In this document: piece by piece, positions 48,501 through 61,500 of the stretch
Numbering within the stretch: position 1 is the stretch's first letter
Layout: every line of letters starts with the position of its first letter
DNA from: Stichopus chloronotus
Lineage: Eukaryota; Echinodermata; Holothuroidea; Aspidochirotida; Stichopodidae
Reading direction: 5' to 3'
Length of the DNA stretch: 64,000 bases
NCBI GenBank assembly: GCA_021234535.1
Contig: CM037848.1
Coordinates: 11,761,944-11,825,943, forward strand
Made by a program: the position numbers and the translations under genes
Notes under the pieces: model-generated
Told to the model about the DNA's origin: nothing
Seen by the model: the letters and a program-made list of their open reading frames with translations, nothing else
Database searches by the model: none

Positions 48501-49543
48501 CACACAAGGAAGCAAACAAAGAAATAAAAAAAGAAGATATATCTGGCGGTGGTTCCGGGCTAGGTTTGTGGTGTGTTGTGGTCGTTTCAAACTTCTTAAT
48601 GGAAGGAAACCTTATTGTTATTTGTTCCTGGTTTGCAAATTCGGAAGGGGGGGGGGGGGACTGAACAATAGCAGGACCTAGAGAGGATATACAATGAAAA
48701 TACAATAGATCAATGGGGGGGGGGGACGGATTTTGGCCAGTTCTGCTAAAACGATGAATGTATCTTATTAGGTAGATATTCACAAACATTAAACTGTAGA
48801 ACTTTTGGGAGTGCACAAAACCCTTGCTGGGAACACGAAAAGGGTAAAAAGAGAAAACAGCATTTGTCGGTCCTATACGTCACATATATCCACCTGCGAT
48901 GGCTGACAAATCTTCAGGCTTTTTTTTGTCTCCAAACTTAACAGAGGGGGAATTCACAACTACGCGAGGTTCTACGCTGGTAAAATTGATAATTTGATAG
49001 AACGGTATACCTACAATGTCCCACATGCTACGTTAGGTTTACTTGTTGATGGCGAATTCTTTTCAATGACATGATACTCGTTTGGAGAGGATGGAAAAAT
49101 ACTGAAATCTCTACACATTGCCTTCCCTCAATTTTTTTGGTGTTTTCCGTGTGTTTTATGATTTTCATGAATTTTTTTTCCCCGTGTTCCCCCAATTCGG
49201 TAAAATCCTGTCTCTGGCTATATATCCCACCACCGCATTCCTCACTTTTGTTTTGACTTCACCTCGGGCCCTTTACTTTGTTGACCAAACAATTTCTAAA
49301 TTTACTAGTACAGGTCTGCACTACCGAGACGAAAAAAAGCAGGAAGTAATAATAAACTCATATCGTAGAATGCATGTCATTGCCTATGAAAATTGTTATT
49401 ACACATGACTTTTGCCGAGTACCTATACAGAAATGGAAATTAATCAAACATATGCTCACCGAATGTTCAGCTTTGGTCTCTGTCCACCAGATTAGACCAA
49501 GGAGAAGTGTGACGGAGGCACACAGCACGTAAAGACGATACAT
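39483..49543 (-). CDS. Peptidoglycan recognition protein, left copy (7 exons, one frameshift)
   Basis: Secreted PGRP with an amidase_2/T7-lysozyme-like fold. Seven exons from ATG 49543 to TGA 39483-39485 would give about 215 residues if one extra base in exon 3 were absent. A signal peptide is followed by the PGRP domain: [67 protein letters not shown]. Ligands of zinc-amidase PGRPs are present: the first His of HHT, Tyr in IGYSF, His of GHR and Cys of ECPG. Cys pairs around CYDYNSCC fit the family disulfide. Intron phases equal those of the right copy. As written, exon 3 shifts frame after A-C-P and meets a stop soon after, so this is a pseudogene or an assembly error. Confidence 0.88.
39859..40370 (+). 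repeat. Degenerate tandem repeat, 4 units of 115-175 bp
   Basis: Units near 39859, 40031, 40148 and 40289 share GCA(G/A)(T/A)ATTTC, AAATGG and GGACCAAAACTTCCTG-like phrases. Located in the last intron of the left PGRP gene. Confidence 0.65.
40700..41287. mobile_element. hAT-type MITE, 588 bp
   Basis: Terminal inverted repeats CAGTGGCGTAATCAG and CAGTGGCGTAACCAG (14 of 15) flanked by a perfect 8-bp target duplication GGGAGGGG (40692-40699 and 41288-41295). No transposase. It sits in intron 6 of the left PGRP gene; I see no counterpart in intron 6 of the right gene. Confidence 0.9.
41448..41556 (-). CDS. PGRP left, exon 6
   Basis: Encodes [20 protein letters not shown] then [16 protein letters not shown], with the zinc-binding His and Cys. 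One codon longer than the right copy (RELAEC versus RDTTC). Ends phase 0. Confidence 0.94.
43053..43093 (+). repeat. CAGA/TAGA microsatellite
   Basis: AGACAGATAGACAGACAGGC-type tetranucleotide array. Confidence 0.9.
43157..43247 (-). CDS. PGRP left, exon 5
   Basis: Encodes [20 protein letters not shown] then [10 protein letters not shown]. It lacks the N-F-T sequon of the right copy and has an extra Cys (GIC). Ends phase 2. Confidence 0.93.
43672..43807 (-). CDS. PGRP left, exon 4
   Basis: Encodes [38 protein letters not shown] and WYNSRSI. It contains the zinc-site Tyr and the GRGW groove motif. Differs from the right copy by R-to-L (DGLIY) and F-to-S (YNSR). Ends phase 1. Confidence 0.95.
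44147..44305 (-). CDS. PGRP left, exon 3 (one extra base)
   Basis: Acceptor CAG, donor GTATCT. Aligned with the right copy it has a single extra T on the + strand near 44291 (GACTGATG versus GACGATG). After it the frame reads [20 protein letters not shown] and [19 protein letters not shown]. The length is 159 rather than 158 nt, which breaks the phase. Confidence 0.85.
45291..45318 (-). CDS. PGRP left, exon 2 (28 nt)
   Basis: Between acceptor TTGCAG and donor GTAGGC. It encodes VSGCRKTIR and ends phase 1, which matches the 22-nt exon of the right copy and supplies the G needed before exon 3. The small size makes the call less certain. Confidence 0.65.
46552..46659. mobile_element. Short palindromic MITE, about 108 bp
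   Basis: Ends GGGCCCGTTCCACAAAGAGTT and, on the other strand, GGCCCTGTTCCACGAAGAGTT, so nearly the whole element can fold. No clear target duplication. In intron 1 of the left PGRP gene. Confidence 0.7.
47960..48212. mobile_element. CpG-rich imperfect inverted repeat
   Basis: CGCGATGCGATTTGACGC at the left and CATCGCATCGCGCCGCG at the right are inverted relatives in an otherwise AT-rich intron. Could be a MITE; the ends are not well defined. Confidence 0.4.
49460..49543 (-). CDS. PGRP left, exon 1 (signal peptide)
   Basis: ATG followed by MYRLYVLCASVTLLLGLIWW and TETKAEHS, a typical signal peptide. Donor GTGAGC, phase 0. The bases before the ATG (ATCGTCAGCA) are identical in the right copy, supporting this start. 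Confidence 0.88.
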
Positions 49544-49884
49544 TGCTGACGATATACGTCCCTCACTGCCTGGGAAAATGGTCCGCTATTCTTTTGTTTA
49601 TGTAGTCTCAAATGCATAAGCCAATTAAATGAATCCAACGATTAATTGTGTATTACTAGCTCACACACAAACATATTTGTATGTATATATAATAAACACG
49701 CAAAGTACTGTGACGGCCCTAAAACTGTACCAGGTTTGGTCTCGACGCCAGGTTAGTTTAGACCAGAAAAACAATATTCAAATTGTTGACATCAGGCCGT
49801 GTGACCCGTATCTTTGCACTAGACTCGACAGTATGGCAGGCCGGTTTTCCATTTTAATTCACTATTGGTTGACATGACAAATAA

Positions 49885-50160
49885 TTTTATGATATCACCA
49901 ATTATTTGATGCACTCAGCATAGCACTTGACGATAGTCACCTGGTATTAGATACTATCTCTAATTTACAGATATTAGAAGATATATTCGTAGGGTATCGT
50001 AAAATCTTGACCGATGTCAGTAAATCAGTTATAGGTATCACGAAAACGATTTGTAGGTATCACAATTTTTTTTGGCCACATCAGAAAATCATTTGATGGT
50101 ATCAGTCATAGTTGATGATATCACCAATATTATTGGACGAAATAAGTAAATCATGACATA
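49885..50160 (+). repeat. Degenerate GGTATCAC repeat
   Basis: Repeated GATATCACCAAT, GGTATCACGA, GTATCAG with AAATCA between, spacing 25-40 bp, upstream of the left PGRP gene. Confidence 0.5.
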
Positions 50161-51332
50161 TCAGATATTCAACGGTGTGGGGTTACTGCTGTTTGACGGT
50201 CGACTAACAGTGCGCGTGCGGGTTCTCAAAGCAGATCTTTTTAGTTGCTGCTTTTGTGGGGCTACCGCGGCTGATTTTTGCGCTAGCACGCTACTGCTGC
50301 GGATACCATGGTTGCCTCCGCTACTGCTTTTTGCGCTGCTTTACAATGCAAGGGGAGGGGTGAGCACTGTGTTTTGGCACGTTGGGATACACACGGCTAG
50401 TGCGTCAAGGGCTTTAACCATTAAAATGAAGGCCAAGAAAAATGAGGAAACAGAATATCACCCTGGGGTGTGGTGTGAGTTTTATTGAACATTTCTTTAA
50501 TATTATTTCTACAAGATTCTTCAATTAGAAAAGACCATTGTCTAAAGTACTGTAATGTAACCATCTTGTAAACTAATTGCACAGACTAAGGCCACTTTGT
50601 GACGATTTTCCATCATATTTCATCGACAGTTACAAACCGTACGCCTAGTTGTTAATATATTTGAGTAGGAGAGGCAAAATAAAAAAGAAAAACAGAAGAC
50701 CTTTTTTTCCGATGTGGTTTTTGGTCTATACATGAAGGAATGACTGTGGAGAAGTACGTGAGTGCCGTGATATTTGTCACATTGAAAAGTCCAAACAATA
50801 GAGTAAATGTTTGAATTCATGAGGTATTCATGGCTATGATGAATCTAGACCGGCAAAAGTTTTATTCCCCCCAAACTAGTCAGAACTTCTAACCTTCTCA
50901 ATTGCACATTTTTGCCTAAGGGCATGACAACTGAGATCTCTTGTTATTTTGATGAAATGTAGTTCGAGAGAACCAAGGCATGCCATGTCAAATAGACAGA
51001 CATATTGCTTATTGATAGAATGACTTTAAAGTAATAAAGCATTACCTACGGTAAGGAGGTTGGTAACAAGATATACCACACTTATATTTTGTCTTCGTGC
51101 TGTATGAAAAATCAGGATTTTCAGTGACTTCAATTCAGTATGACAAATTTACTCTATGCAACAGTTATTGGATAAAGCTCTCTGTGATTATGTCCATGAA
51201 CTGCCAATCGTGGTAAAAGTAATACCCTCTCACCAAGCTTTCCCTTGCTTACAAGTGATAAGCACGACCTTTTTAATATGAACTTATCAAGTTGTACAGT
51301 ATGTCCTTTAATTTCATCCTTTCTATAATTTG

Positions 51333-51990
51333 TCAGTTTATGAATATTCAATATTTTATACTTCGTCAATAATTATTTATACTGGCTTACACAAAGTATT
51401 TCCGTTTAGAGAGAAATATTCTTGACCATATTCTCATACATCTGCACTTTAAGATTTTTCTTCCTTCCTTTACAGCTGGAATATGAGTTGCAAATTTGTC
51501 AGTGAAAGTCAAATTATTCGGAATATGCCATAGCTACTACAGAAAAACATTGTTTATGCCCCAGTATTGCATACATGAATATTCATATCCATTCCCATTG
51601 GTCCGTTTGATTTCAAATAACGGTGACTGACTGCAATGCTCTCTTGTAGAGTCTGAATTTTGTAGGGCTAACAAAAACGACAATTTTCATTTAAAATATC
51701 TGGAGGATGAATGCATAGTTCTCTTTCAGATTTTATGAAAGGTGACCTTTTCCCCTACTTTCTCTTCTCTGGATCACTGACGAAGGACAAAATGAGGTGA
51801 TGAGGCGATAGCCAGTACAACTCATATTCCAGCTTTAACATCAACGACTTTTCATTTGCAAATGGATAAACAAAATGCATTATCAACCGATCGGGAATTG
51901 TACTCATTTGTGACGTCGTTCTTTTCAAAACCGCATTAGGTCACCAAGGAATGATGATCGAAAAGTAAATACCAAAACTCCAATATACTA
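51333..51990 (+). repeat. Segments shared with 36 kb
   Basis: Counterparts of the 35955-36905 blocks, but in the order B, A, C instead of A, B, C, so the region was rearranged after duplication or includes an independent repeat. Confidence 0.6.
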
Positions 51991-52014
51991 GAGTCACATT
52001 AAAATACAAGGACG

Positions 52015-52590
52015 TCAAAGGTCACGTGACATGAAAATGACATTTTGGGGTATACATTAAGCATTAAAAATGTTAAAAACAGCCACAAATTCCATCAAAA
52101 TCTGTCAAAGATCGACCAATTTACAAGAAAATTAGTGTCTCCCAGCTGTAATGTCGATAACCATTGACTAAGTATGCACATTTGTGACGTCAAAAGATGG
52201 ACTCCTATGACATGTCCTTATGTTAATCCTTTGTTCATCTAACCCTTATTTCAAGGACATTTGAGAATTTTGTCCAGAGGGCTTTATTTTGGAAGCATGT
52301 ATTTTTCAAAAATATCGATATCACTTACCAATATGAGATTCAGTAATTAAGTAATCAAGACGCAAAATGTATAGGCTTGCCAAAAGAAATACTGACACTG
52401 TGCAACACTCCACGTCATCTGTTTTGCATTTTTCTCAAACTTTGGAAAGTCGTATCTCAAAAACGGTAAGAGATATAAACAAAATCCCCATGGATTTTCA
52501 CTTGGGGTTTTTCTTTGCAACTTCTGAATGAAGGGTGCTCTTTTCTAGAAGCACGTCACACAAACTTTAAACAAGTCTAAATTCACAAGA
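52015..52590 (+). repeat. Dispersed repeat, copy 1
   Basis: Aligns over its length with the reverse complement of 58225-58855. Shared blocks: GTGACATGAA, AATTCCATCAAAATC, TATCACTTACCA, ACAACACTCCACGTC-like, and GGGGTTT. Confidence 0.75.
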
Positions 52591-53649
52591 TGGAAGTGAA
52601 GTCTTGGATTGAGGACTAATTGTGCGATGAAATATACTGATAAGAGGTACTGACGAACTGGAAACTGCAGAGCAAACTGAATGAGGTAGGCTGGAAATCC
52701 ATGGCGATGGTTGCTATGGAGATGGTTGATGCAGACTCGGAGTAAAAATTTTGTGCCTGTCAATGCCATGGTAACAAATACTTAGATTATTAGAACATAT
52801 GGTGGTGAAAATGAAATGTTTCCAAACGAAAACAAAGTGAATACAATAAAAAAAAAAAAGAACTTGCAAGTCTGATGTAAACCTCAGTAAATGCAGCTAT
52901 TTTTAGGCTAACATTTAAAACTGACTCACGAGGTCCTTTTAATTCAAACTAAAAATTGCACATGATTACTGCGGGTGAAAGGACCCAATTGACACAGTAA
53001 CTATATACATATTATCCCATAGTAACTACTGGTTTATGCTATAAATCGATAGAACGTGATGACTACTGTACATTTTTTTTTTGCCTCCTGAATGGCAACC
53101 AACCATGTCAGTTGTCAACAGGGGACACTGGTACTGTGAGAGAGAGAGCTATAAATCACTCCTCTGAGATCGAGAAAAGAAAAATCGAACTCAGACTTTG
53201 GCTCATTGATACAATACAAATTAAGCTATAAGCGAAAAGTAAATAGCATTAATGTTAAAGATCGTAAAATGACTTTCAAACTTTTGGAAATAACAGTAAA
53301 CTCAAATCTATGAAATTGATTGCATTGCATTGCGATTATTTATACCAGGAACCCTTTTACCATTTGGCAACAAAACAGCACATAAACATTTAACAAAAAA
53401 TTATCAGGAATTTCAGCTTTTTAAAACTTCATCATTTTTCATTCTTTTTTATGAATGATGAATGTACCTAAAAATAAAATATATCAAGTAAAATAATTTT
53501 ATACAATATGTACTGACTTTATGTACAATAAAATCGCTTTATCCTTCTGTCGTCTGCCGAGCGCTGTATATATCTATTTGGGAAAGTAAAACGATTTTCC
53601 GATCCGCTGAATCTTAGTCGTATACATTCAGTCATTTCCCAAAACAGAT

Positions 53650-53691
53650 TCACGGCTTGCCCATGGTTGGTGGGTAGTGCTGTCCTGGTTT
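53650..53691 (-). CDS. PGRP right, exon 7 (C-terminal tail)
   Basis: Acceptor TTCTAG. Encodes [13 protein letters not shown] then TGA, the counterpart of the left copy's tail. Confidence 0.85.
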   Translation of the reverse strand, partial: KPGQHYPPTMGKP

Positions 53692-56600
53692 CTAGAACAA
53701 TATAAACAAAAACAATAAAACACGGAGTTACTTTCATATTTCCACTAGCTTAATTTCTAAACATTTTCCTGACAAAGTCCTATAATCAATTCAAAATTGC
53801 AAAAGAAAAAGCTTATAATTTTTTTTTAAAATCTCTGACGAGGGGATTCTTTCAACAGAACTTCTTTTCATTCCAGAAAAAAATAATTTAGGAACAGAAG
53901 TTTCTCAAGATCGAAAGCCTCACAAAGAAATGTAGCAAGATGTTTAAATTGGCTATCATCTACAATGTAATCACTTAATGGAACCAACTACGACTAACTG
54001 AGAGTCCCACCCAAAAATTTTGCAGAATTCGACGGACGAACAAAACGAAACAGTTATTGGCCACATTTACCACCAAACTGTTACCCCTGTGGCATCTCTC
54101 GAGATAAAAACTACCTGTATGGCAGTAATATGTATTTGCACAGACAACGAGAATCAGAACTATCGACGTGTTTCCTAAGATAAAACGGTGTTGTTGACTA
54201 CAAAATAAGAGCGGTAACTTTGCTGGTTGCCATGGCAATCATGGTTTTCTTTCGGGCAACTTTGATGGCTTTTGTTAATGAATTCAAACTTCCACGTGTG
54301 TAGAATACCGTACTACAAACAGGCCTATCAATGATACAGGGAATGAGTTGATACACCAATATTTAGAAGTGTGACATATCTTACTGATATATAACTACAG
54401 CAGGCCACAGTGTCAACTAAGGGTAAACAACACACGCTATAGGTAACCTCGGATGCCAGTGTATTTATTTTATATAGCCGTAACACTTCACCTGCGCCAA
54501 TATGTTACTGACTGTTAGAGTGTGCCTTCTCGGCATGCCATGAAATGCACCCTATTGATCACAGCTGACAAGTTGTTAAGTTAAAGAGTTACGTTGCTAC
54601 CCAGTGTCGCATGTAAACAATCTCTTTATGTAGTGTCTGAAGTAACCGTCCGCACAGTGTAACGACAGTCATTGTTGGATTCCGCCAAAGAAGTAGGTAT
54701 ATTTATTTCATGTTCATGTGCGCATCCTTTTTTCAAAATTTGTCTGTATTCTCTGCAGTTCGTGTTCGTATGCCTACGGCGCCATTCAGCACGTGCATAT
54801 ACTTCAGATTACGTACTTTAATATCACATTCACGTTTACGACAGTGCTTGCCCCTCGAAGTTCTTGTGCCCGGTGTTCCGCTATGTTTGAAGATTACAGA
54901 CATGTCCAAACGCGGCACCTAGAGCCGCATGCGGCACCTAAAACTATTTTGGCGGCACCAGAAAGGACAGAGTAAGTGCCGCTTGCGGCACCGTTTCCGA
55001 GTGCACACTGTGGCACCCAATATTTTTTGTACATAAAAGCAATGTAGAGTGCAAATTCCCACTTTCCCTATGACGGGCAAGTTACTTGTTTAATTTTAAG
55101 TAATATACTGGTACAATCTTAGCCCTGTGAATGCAATAGTACTAGAATGACACTTGTGGAAACATTGGCAATATCTTGACCATTTATGTGGGCCTGGGTC
55201 ACCAAATCAAGGACATATTTCCACTATATGAACGTAGGTAAACTGCATGCTGCACTCCGTTGGTCCAAGACGGCACCTACGTTGTCCAAGACGGCACTTA
55301 AACTAAATTGACCCCTAGGAGCGGCACCGAAGTACTGAAATTCTGGACAAGTCTGGATTATTTTCAACCTTACGGCAATGGTGGCTTGTACTTGTACATA
55401 TTTGGGGCATTGTGTGATAAATATTCATGTTAAAGATGATTTCGGGGAAGGACTGTTTATTCGGGTTTTGCTGATTAAGGAGGATTGAGTAGGTCAGTGT
55501 GTCGTATTGTCCTGTTTTGTCGAGTAAGAGCCTTGTGTCAAAACTTTACAAAGTAGTGGCGCTATTCTTAAATGATTGTATCTTGATTATGTTTCCTCAT
55601 TTTCTCGATATAGATTGATTGAAACAACAAAAGAATTATACAAAAAGCGGAACACAACAATCCGAGTAAAGTTCCGTCCGCCACTGACCCTATAGTCAAT
55701 CATATATTTTCGTCTTTGAGTTGTGATGACTTCCTGTTTTCGAAACGATTCTTGTAATATTATGGATCAAAGTGTGTTAAACAACACCCGCAGTTTTTAC
55801 ACGAGCGTTTGCTTGAAAACCAAACGGACTGTGTACGGGAAGCAGTAGGCATGCACTAAACGTTTCGTAGTGCAAATTTTATTAGCCCTGCTATGACCTA
55901 GAAAGGCGCAAAGCTTATTAACATACCGTGGCCACCTCGTTATCTATCCGCCAATACTGTAAAGTCTCATTACCGCTTGCTGACGAAGTTGCGAGGACAA
56001 ACTTACGAAGAAGGCAGTTTTATGAAAAAAAAAAGCTGTTCCATTCTGGAAAGGTAATTTATCCTCGGTTGTTCTGGTGACATGAACAATTACATTCACC
56101 ATACACTCACCACACTCACATTGTACATTCATAGATGACTGTTCAAACGCGTGGATTTGCTGCTCACGGTCTCAGAGATATTAAAAACAAAACACGGTTT
56201 GAGTGGATTAGATTTGATTGGACTGTGGAGGGGAAGGGGGCGTGTTAGCTTGTGACCGATGCATATTCATCACAAATTTATGCAATAAAGAAAGTGAATG
56301 TTGAAGTTAATCGTGCATAGAAAGAAGCCATCTCAATTAATATAGAGGCAAGTAGTTTTCATCATAGCATGAGTTTTCACCATAGCAAAAGTGTATCGTA
56401 GCTTAAAAACATACCCAATGCGGCCAGGATTGTATTTCCTTGAAGAGAGCGTCCCCAGGACAAGTTGTATCACGGACTTGTCTGTGGCCGTACAAAATGT
56501 AACTATCCTTCAGCTTGTTCCTGCCAAAATGAAGAAATAGGAAGTTAAAAAAAAGGCTCTTATTTTTCATGACTGTAATATAAAAGTCCTTCATTTACCA

Positions 56601-58442
56601 GGCGAAGATAAATGAGTCACAGTCCATTCTGTTATAAGCTCTGTTTATTTAGAGCACTGCAGGATTTTCCCCCCTTGGCTATTTATTATCTCGTGCAGCA
56701 CGGTACTGGGGACAAATGTTATTAATTCCATTATGATTGTAGTGCTCATATGCGCTGGTATGAACTAGTGTGAATGCATTGGTCTAATATGTTGTGAAAT
56801 TGATGATGACACTAAGGAAAGAGCTCACAGCTAGGCCTATGTTAGATTTTGTTACAACAGGTTAAGACCCTGCACTATATATCCACTGACAGTGAGGTTA
56901 AAGTTAAGTAACCGATAATTTTTCTGATGCTGTGATATATATATATATACATATATATATCTATATATCTATATCTATATATATAATATGATTGATTTAG
57001 CATTCCATAATACTTACCATCCTTACACATTAACAACAGCTTCAGATCTGTAATTACACTCATGGCACCCATGTGAGCTTTGAACTTCAAATATGTTACA
57101 GGATTTCATTGAGCGGAGATTGTGGGCCCAATCTTGATACATATTAATGTCAACACAGTGACAAAGCTTTCCCAGGAGGAGTATTTTGCTTTTGCTTTAT
57201 ACTTCTCAGTTAGCGGTGTATGACGTATTGATCAGAAATATGGACAACAAAATATGAAGGTTTTCTGTTCAAACTACTCTTGGGCTATATACATGCAGCC
57301 CACTGAAACACTGAACGTAATTCCACTTACTCTTGCACAGCACATTTGATCAGAGATGAAATAGCATCCACGCTCTTCTGGTTAGGGAGCTTCGACGTAA
57401 AATTTCCCATGATGCTGATGCCTATGTGAAATGACGTCACGACATCGTTATAGAATGAATATTCAATAATAACAATCACTTAAAAACACAGCAGTCATTT
57501 GAATTTTACTATGGAAGGTTTGATTGATTGCGTAGGCCTATGTTCAATAATTATAACTGACCAATTCTGACAAATTACTTCAAAATAGGCTATTGTTCTG
57601 GAAGACTTTATGTCTGTTCTTGTAGATTCGATGTCAACTACTTAAGTTTGAATTACTGTTTCGTACCAGTGAACCTATCAGGACTTGGTATCATATATCA
57701 CCATAACGTACTTCAACCTACTAAGTTTGAATACGATCATTTGTCTACCACCCACTGCTGTGTCCAGTAAATGAATAAGTCAGATCGACAGCTAATTCTC
57801 TTGCAGCTAATTGACATCATACTTACCGATGGAGCGGAAATTATACCATGGTGCATGGGCCCCTACCGTGTCCCAACCACGCCCTTCATAGATTCGTCCA
57901 TCTTGACCGACACAGAAGGAATACCCGATGTCATCCCAACTTCGATTATTCTGATGAAAATCCTAAAATAGGACACAAGAGATGGTCATTTCAATTGTGA
58001 GTGTCTTGAAAATACTCATACAGATATTTCATTCCCTACATTCACCGAATAAGAACGCGGTAGATGCCGCTAAGTCGGCAAGCAACAGATTAAGAGAAAA
58101 TGTTCAACTGACAGATTCCCAATCAGTAAAAAAAAAATAAAATCAGCTTATAAAGGACCCACGCCTAGGCGGCCTTATCAGTAAGAGATTCTGGGGAGTG
58201 ATTATTTGTGACAACTATTTGGTCTACTGTTACATTCGAAATTTTGTTATAGTCTTTATAAAGGCAGTGTGACAAATATCTACACAAGAGTTAACGTTAT
58301 GCAAAAGTTGCAGAGTGAAACCCCAAATGAAAGTCCGTTGGAATTTTGTTTTTATTTCCGTGTTTGAGATGAGGGACTTTCAAAGTTGGATGGAAAGGCA
58401 AATATGACGACGTGGAGTGTTGTACAATGTCAGTATTACTTT

Positions 58443-58514
<72 letters not shown>

Positions 58515-61500
58515 TATCCGTTAATTATTAGGTTTCACAATGGTAAGTGATAACAATATTTAGGCAGAAGAAAATATGTGCATCCAAAACAAAACCTCAC
58601 GGGCATATAAAGTTCTAAATTGTTCGTTGAAATAAATGGTAGGAAGACAGGGTATAGCGTAAGACATATTTTGTTTTTTTTTATATTTTTGCATATTTAG
58701 CCAATGTTTATTCATGATAAAGGTACTAGAAAGAAAATTTGCCAGGAAATCGTCAACATTAGACGGATTTTGATGGAATTAGGTCCTATTTTCAACATTT
58801 GTAATGCCCAATACAGCCATTACTCCAAAATGTGATCTTCATGTCACATAACCATTGACTCTTTTATATGCTGATACCTGGATTTTCCTCATCTCTGCAC
58901 AGCACGAATCATAGTCGTAACACTCCTCCCAGCTGGTATGATGTAGGATCACATAGGGTACGGGCGTCTCCATGATCGTTCTGTTCTTTGGTGGCTTGGC
59001 CTGCCAGTCTGATCTGCTGACGATGACCGGACAAGCTGGAGGAATAATTTCATATTTATTGACCCGAATCATCTTTGACTGAGATGTGGTTCTCATTTAA
59101 AATGTATAAGTATGCCCTTGTTTTCGGGTTCGATCGAGGACCGAAACAATAGATTTTAGGTCCTGTGTAGAAAATTCAATAGATTTCTCCGGTCCTCTCA
59201 AGATTAACAATAGACAGTCTATTGTTAAGGTTAGGGTTGAGGAAGAAAAACAAAAGAAAGCACAATGAGGTCTGAATGAATGGAAAACAATGTTGTATGT
59301 ACGTGCGTGTGTGTAACAGTTTGTGTGTGTGTGGGGGGGGGGGGGTAAGGAGGCGTATGTTTCTCCTTGTTTCGTTATGAGACTCCCTGGTACCTATTTC
59401 TATCAACAGACGCCCTTCTGCGATTTTAAATAAAACATTTTCCAAAATCAGTGACCTTTACCTGCCCCCAGTCTCTCTAATAACAACATAAGCTTCACAC
59501 CTCAGCCACCTAACCTCCCACTACAATCTCCCCCTCCCATTAATCCCCTAATTGGTTTGCACCAGGCAGTTTAGAAAGGGGAAAGAATCGTAACAGATAT
59601 TTATTGCGATTTTTGTAGAAACTTCCCTATAGGTGAGTAGGAGGAGTGAAAATGACCTCATTACAAATATTTCCCAAGAAGGCCACTCACGCAAACCTTA
59701 AAGAGGTTAAAGATCGTTTTATTAAATCTCAAGTGACGTTATCCTCTTCTTGATAGCTGTCTGCGGTCGTTAATAGTTTACGGTGTACACTTTGCACATA
59801 CTCGTGTACAGAGGATACTACATGGTACCAAAGCGGTATATATGCAACCCACGGGCTGTATGCCAAGCCGTATATGCACACATGCGCTGCCGATGTTTTT
59901 ATTGCTGCATGTACAAGAGTGACCGCTAAACTAGTGACGTCAGCAGAGAGTTACCAAGCAGAAAATGACGTCACATAAACAGTAATATTTATAAGACGCC
60001 CAATCACATCTAAACCAAATGATAAAGAATTAAAAAAGTGCAAAACGGTTTTCAATATTTTTTTTTTTCATCAAGCAATGTAATCGATGACATCGCAAAT
60101 TTTGATTAATGCGTTTACCTGCCAGAGTTTTCCGAAGTACCTGCAACAGAGCAGAAAAAGAGAATCTTTTGTTCGCAGACGTATCTCATACAGGAATGAT
60201 TTTGTAATACGAATGATAGGGAAATAGCAAAGTAGGGAAAAGTCTTTCTCTTTTCCATGACAGGGAATTTAATCTCCTACCAATGTCAAAATTCCAAACG
60301 GAGTTGTTATCATATTTACCTTTCTCTTTGAGTGATAGAGCAAAGGAAAGCCTGCGATGACCAGGCGATAAAACTTAACAGCAGGAGTCGCCACTGCATC
60401 ACTTGCCACAAAAACCACCTTCCCCACCCCCAGTCTAGGACAACATTTCTCAAAGCTTTCATATCTAAGATATTTGCGACAGTTCCCTACCCACTGATGT
60501 ATGGTTTGTTCTGCAATATGTCTGCTCATGCATGCGCACATATTAATATTTATCTAAATTTTGTTTTCCTTGTAATATTAGAGTTTTCCTTGTTATTCAG
60601 TTTGTTAGTATTTGATAACAATGATGACGTTCCAATTTTTTTTTTAAATACCTGGTGAGAATTTATGCTTATATAAATTTTTTTCATGGAACTGTAATTG
60701 CAATATCATTCGGAGACAAAATTAGAACCGATTGATACTCTTATCAATTTACAAGAAAAGTAAAACTGTATTGGATAAAGTAAAGAGTGTACACGGAAAT
60801 TATCTTTGTCTCCCTTTATCAATTTTCGTTGTAGTTATTTGTTTGCTTTGTTATGCACGTTCATAACAATGGAGTGATGTTTCAATTGTTGAGAGGGATT
60901 CTAAGGCAACATGAATTCCCTGGGGGATGGAATATCCCACGCATACACAGACGTAAATTAAATATGCAACGATTACAAAAGTAAATAAATAAAAGCAAGC
61001 GGTCAGGTGAACGAATGTGATCTGCGCATGATCTGTGATTACGTAAAGATCCCTGAGAGCGAGTAATGCCTCTGATGGATCAACCATACTAGTCCATGGG
61101 CCCGATGTCCCCCGTGCACTTCCCCTCCTAGGACAGTATGACACTTTTTCATTTTGTTCCTGGAAGCGTCCCCAACACGAAAATGGATGCCACCATCACC
61201 AAACTGGTATGGTCCCACTGTATGACGCCATTTTTAAAATGGCGGACGTGTGGACGTGAACCCTGTGGTAAATGTGCGGCACTTCCATGTGAACACTGCT
61301 ACAACGAAACGCCTACGCAAAAGCATTTCCTTTAGAAATTAGGCTATACGTGGACAAATATACCTGTACAGGAGTTTTTATAACTTTCTGCAACTACAAG
61401 AAGTATAAGGAGTCCTTTGGTGTACTTTGGAAAATGCAGGAATAACAGCACATCCTGCTTTAATTGATATTCGTAAAAAACAGGGCACATGTCACATGAA

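Larger units (their letters stand above)
49544..53649. other. Intergenic region between the PGRP copies
   Basis: Upstream flank of the left gene and downstream flank of the right gene. No supported gene. It holds a degenerate GGTATCAC-type repeat (49885-50160), a GC-richer block with a 111-codon open frame of no recognised family (50153-50488), segments shared with 36 kb (51333-51990) and one copy of a dispersed repeat (52015-52590). Confidence 0.7.

Noticed and set aside
50153..50488. 111-codon open frame on the + strand
   Set aside because: No recognised domain, no splice context and a repeat-like setting; open frame length alone is weak evidence in a GC-richer block.
61138..61335. Cys-rich 65-codon open frame in PGRP intron 1
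   Set aside because: [16 protein letters not shown] looks metal-binding at first sight, but there is no family match, no splice context and it is antisense to the PGRP gene.
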